Positions 62,960-64,000 of a stretch of DNA of 64,000 nucleotides are shown here, piece after piece. The notes beneath the pieces are model-generated. The model searched no databases and was not told the origin of the DNA. It saw nothing but the letters and a program-made list of their open reading frames with translations. The stretch is from contig CM049322.1 of NCBI GenBank assembly GCA_026874595.1, positions 31,497,340 through 31,561,339 on the forward strand. The letters run 5' to 3'. Each line of letters begins with the position of its first letter. Position 1 is the stretch's first letter. This stretch comes from Sipunculus nudus. Lineage: Eukaryota; Annelida; Sipuncula; Golfingiida; Sipunculidae. A program made the translations under genes and the position numbers.

Positions 62960-64000
62960 TCATAAACATCTCGATAAGCAATCAGCAAGCGCATTGTCTT
63001 TCCCTTTAATGTGTTTGATTTCAAGGATGTAATCCTGTAAATAAAAACTCCACCTCATCAATCTTTGATTTTTACATTTCAACTTGTTCATGAACTACTG
63101 TGAATACTGAAGACAATGGTAGGTTTGACTGATGACGTAACATTAACTTCAAAGTATTGCAATGCCAAAATCAAAGCCAAACATTCTTTTTCAATAGTGG
63201 AGTAATTTTTCTGGTTTCCATTAAACTTTCTTGCAAAAAAAAAATTGGATGATCTATGCCACCATTGCCTTCTTGTAACAACACAGCACCAGCAGTATCA
63301 CTAGCATCTGCAGCTAACTTAAAAGGTACAGAAAAGTCCGGAGCTACCAAATCTGGTGAGCTCTGCAGAATTGCTTTCAAATTCTGAAATGCATTTACAC
63401 ACTGAACATTAAATACAAACTTTTGTTTCTTCTTTATCAAATTAGTCAAAGGTTCAGCTACAGCGGAAAAATTTGGACAAAACTCTCTATAATATCCAAC
63501 CAAACCAAGAAAACGCATTATTTGCTTTTTGTTTTCTGGTCTAGGAAATGTAGAAATAGCACTTATTTTAGCACGACAGGTTTTACCTGACCCTGCGCTG
63601 ACCCAAAAATGTTACTTGTTCATGACTAAACTGAAATTTTACTAAGTTGATGGTCATACGTGCTTCACTGTGTCTTTCGGAGAGGTCGCAAAGAATTTGC
63701 AGATGTTTCTCCCTGGTGTCGCTGTACACGATAATGTCATCAGTATATGCATCGCAGCTCTGAATGTCCTTGACAGCCATATGGGTGAGGCGCTGGAACG
63801 TGGCTGGCGAGTTATTCATGCAAAACAGCATAACTTTATGCTGGTACAGTCCTTGCGGCGTCACAAATGCAGAGACTTCTTTTTCTGTCAGCGGAACTTG
63901 CTAGAATCCTTTTAGCAAGTCAAACTTGGAAACATATCTGGAGTTACCGACTCTGTCAATACAATCATCGATACTTGGAATCGGGAACGTGTCAGTCTTG
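62960..64000 (-). pseudogene. Ty3/gypsy reverse transcriptase-RNase H, frameshifted, runs off the window
   Basis: From the window end leftwards: 'MNNSPATFQRL' and 'YTDDIIVYSDT' (the YxDD catalytic site of reverse transcriptase), then 'FLGLVGYYREFCPNFS' and 'LTNLIKKKQKFVF' (thumb/connection), 'LAADASDTAGAVLLQE' (RNase H start with its Asp), 'YSTIEKECLAL', and finally 'RLMRWSFYLQDYILEIK' with 'GKDNALADCLSR'. This order is diagnostic of Ty3/gypsy. Frame changes occur at a long A-run in element-unlike register (about 63237) and elsewhere. After the RNase H end (about 62970) only about 110 bases remain before the polypurine tract, and no integrase follows. The copy is dead. Confidence 0.88.

Overview
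This is eukaryotic, invertebrate nuclear DNA. It is AT-rich, full of (TA)n, (CT)n and (ATT)n microsatellites and decayed transposons, and holds a gene of short exons with GT-AG introns. A lophotrochozoan, probably a mollusc such as a bivalve, is the best guess. That rests on the repeat style (hairpin plus CGTC-rich element ends, tRNA-derived SINE heads, Penelope, Ty3/gypsy and a THAP/SWIM transposon) and is inference.

Layout. 1-12.3 kb is a transposon graveyard: degenerate tandem repeats, a CR1/L2-like LINE tail (-), a SINE head (-), a Ty3/gypsy RNase H relic (-), hAT-like subterminal repeats and a Penelope-like element (+). 12.4-16.8 kb holds a decayed transposon or transposon-derived locus. 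A THAP zinc finger and an ATQTD/helix-turn-helix segment lie on +, and a SWIM zinc-finger segment lies convergently on -. This recalls ISL2EU (IS4EU) elements. 17.7-19.7 kb is a non-autonomous hAT-like element, 22.1-23.0 kb a 0.93-kb element with perfect 25-bp inverted ends at TTAA, and 25.4 kb a small pogo/Tigger-like MITE. 26.9-28.0 kb holds degenerate tandem repeats, and most of 28-32.3 kb is unassigned.

32.3-61.2 kb (+) is the main gene: a single-pass immunoglobulin-superfamily receptor, assembled here by hand from splice sites and reading frame. Thirteen of its fourteen exons carry the domains, the membrane segment and the tail; the first encodes the signal peptide. In order they are: signal peptide, six Ig domains with cysteines, a seventh Ig-like domain lacking both canonical cysteines, two fibronectin III domains, a transmembrane helix, and three small cytoplasmic exons. 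Two of the cytoplasmic exons are duplicates carrying T-Y-x-x-L-x5-Y-E-N-(L/V). Every internal exon is phase 1-1, so any one can be skipped or duplicated without changing frame. About 1,025 residues are visible. No stop codon or 3' UTR was found, so the 3' end probably lies beyond the window. A truncated copy of the first Ig exon, eroded by a TA tract, and a decayed copy of the sixth Ig exon show ongoing exon turnover.

The first large intron (33.7-43.8 kb) holds a hairpin-ended repeat, a GC-rich promoter-like island, a GATC-dense DNA-transposon-like segment and an unrecognised decayed protein-coding block on the opposite strand (40.8-43.1 kb). Downstream, 62.2-64.0 kb is the 3' part of a Ty3/gypsy retrotransposon (-): reverse transcriptase, RNase H, polypurine tract and LTR, with no integrase after RNase H.

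No rRNA, functional tRNA, CRISPR array or bacterial-type operon was seen.
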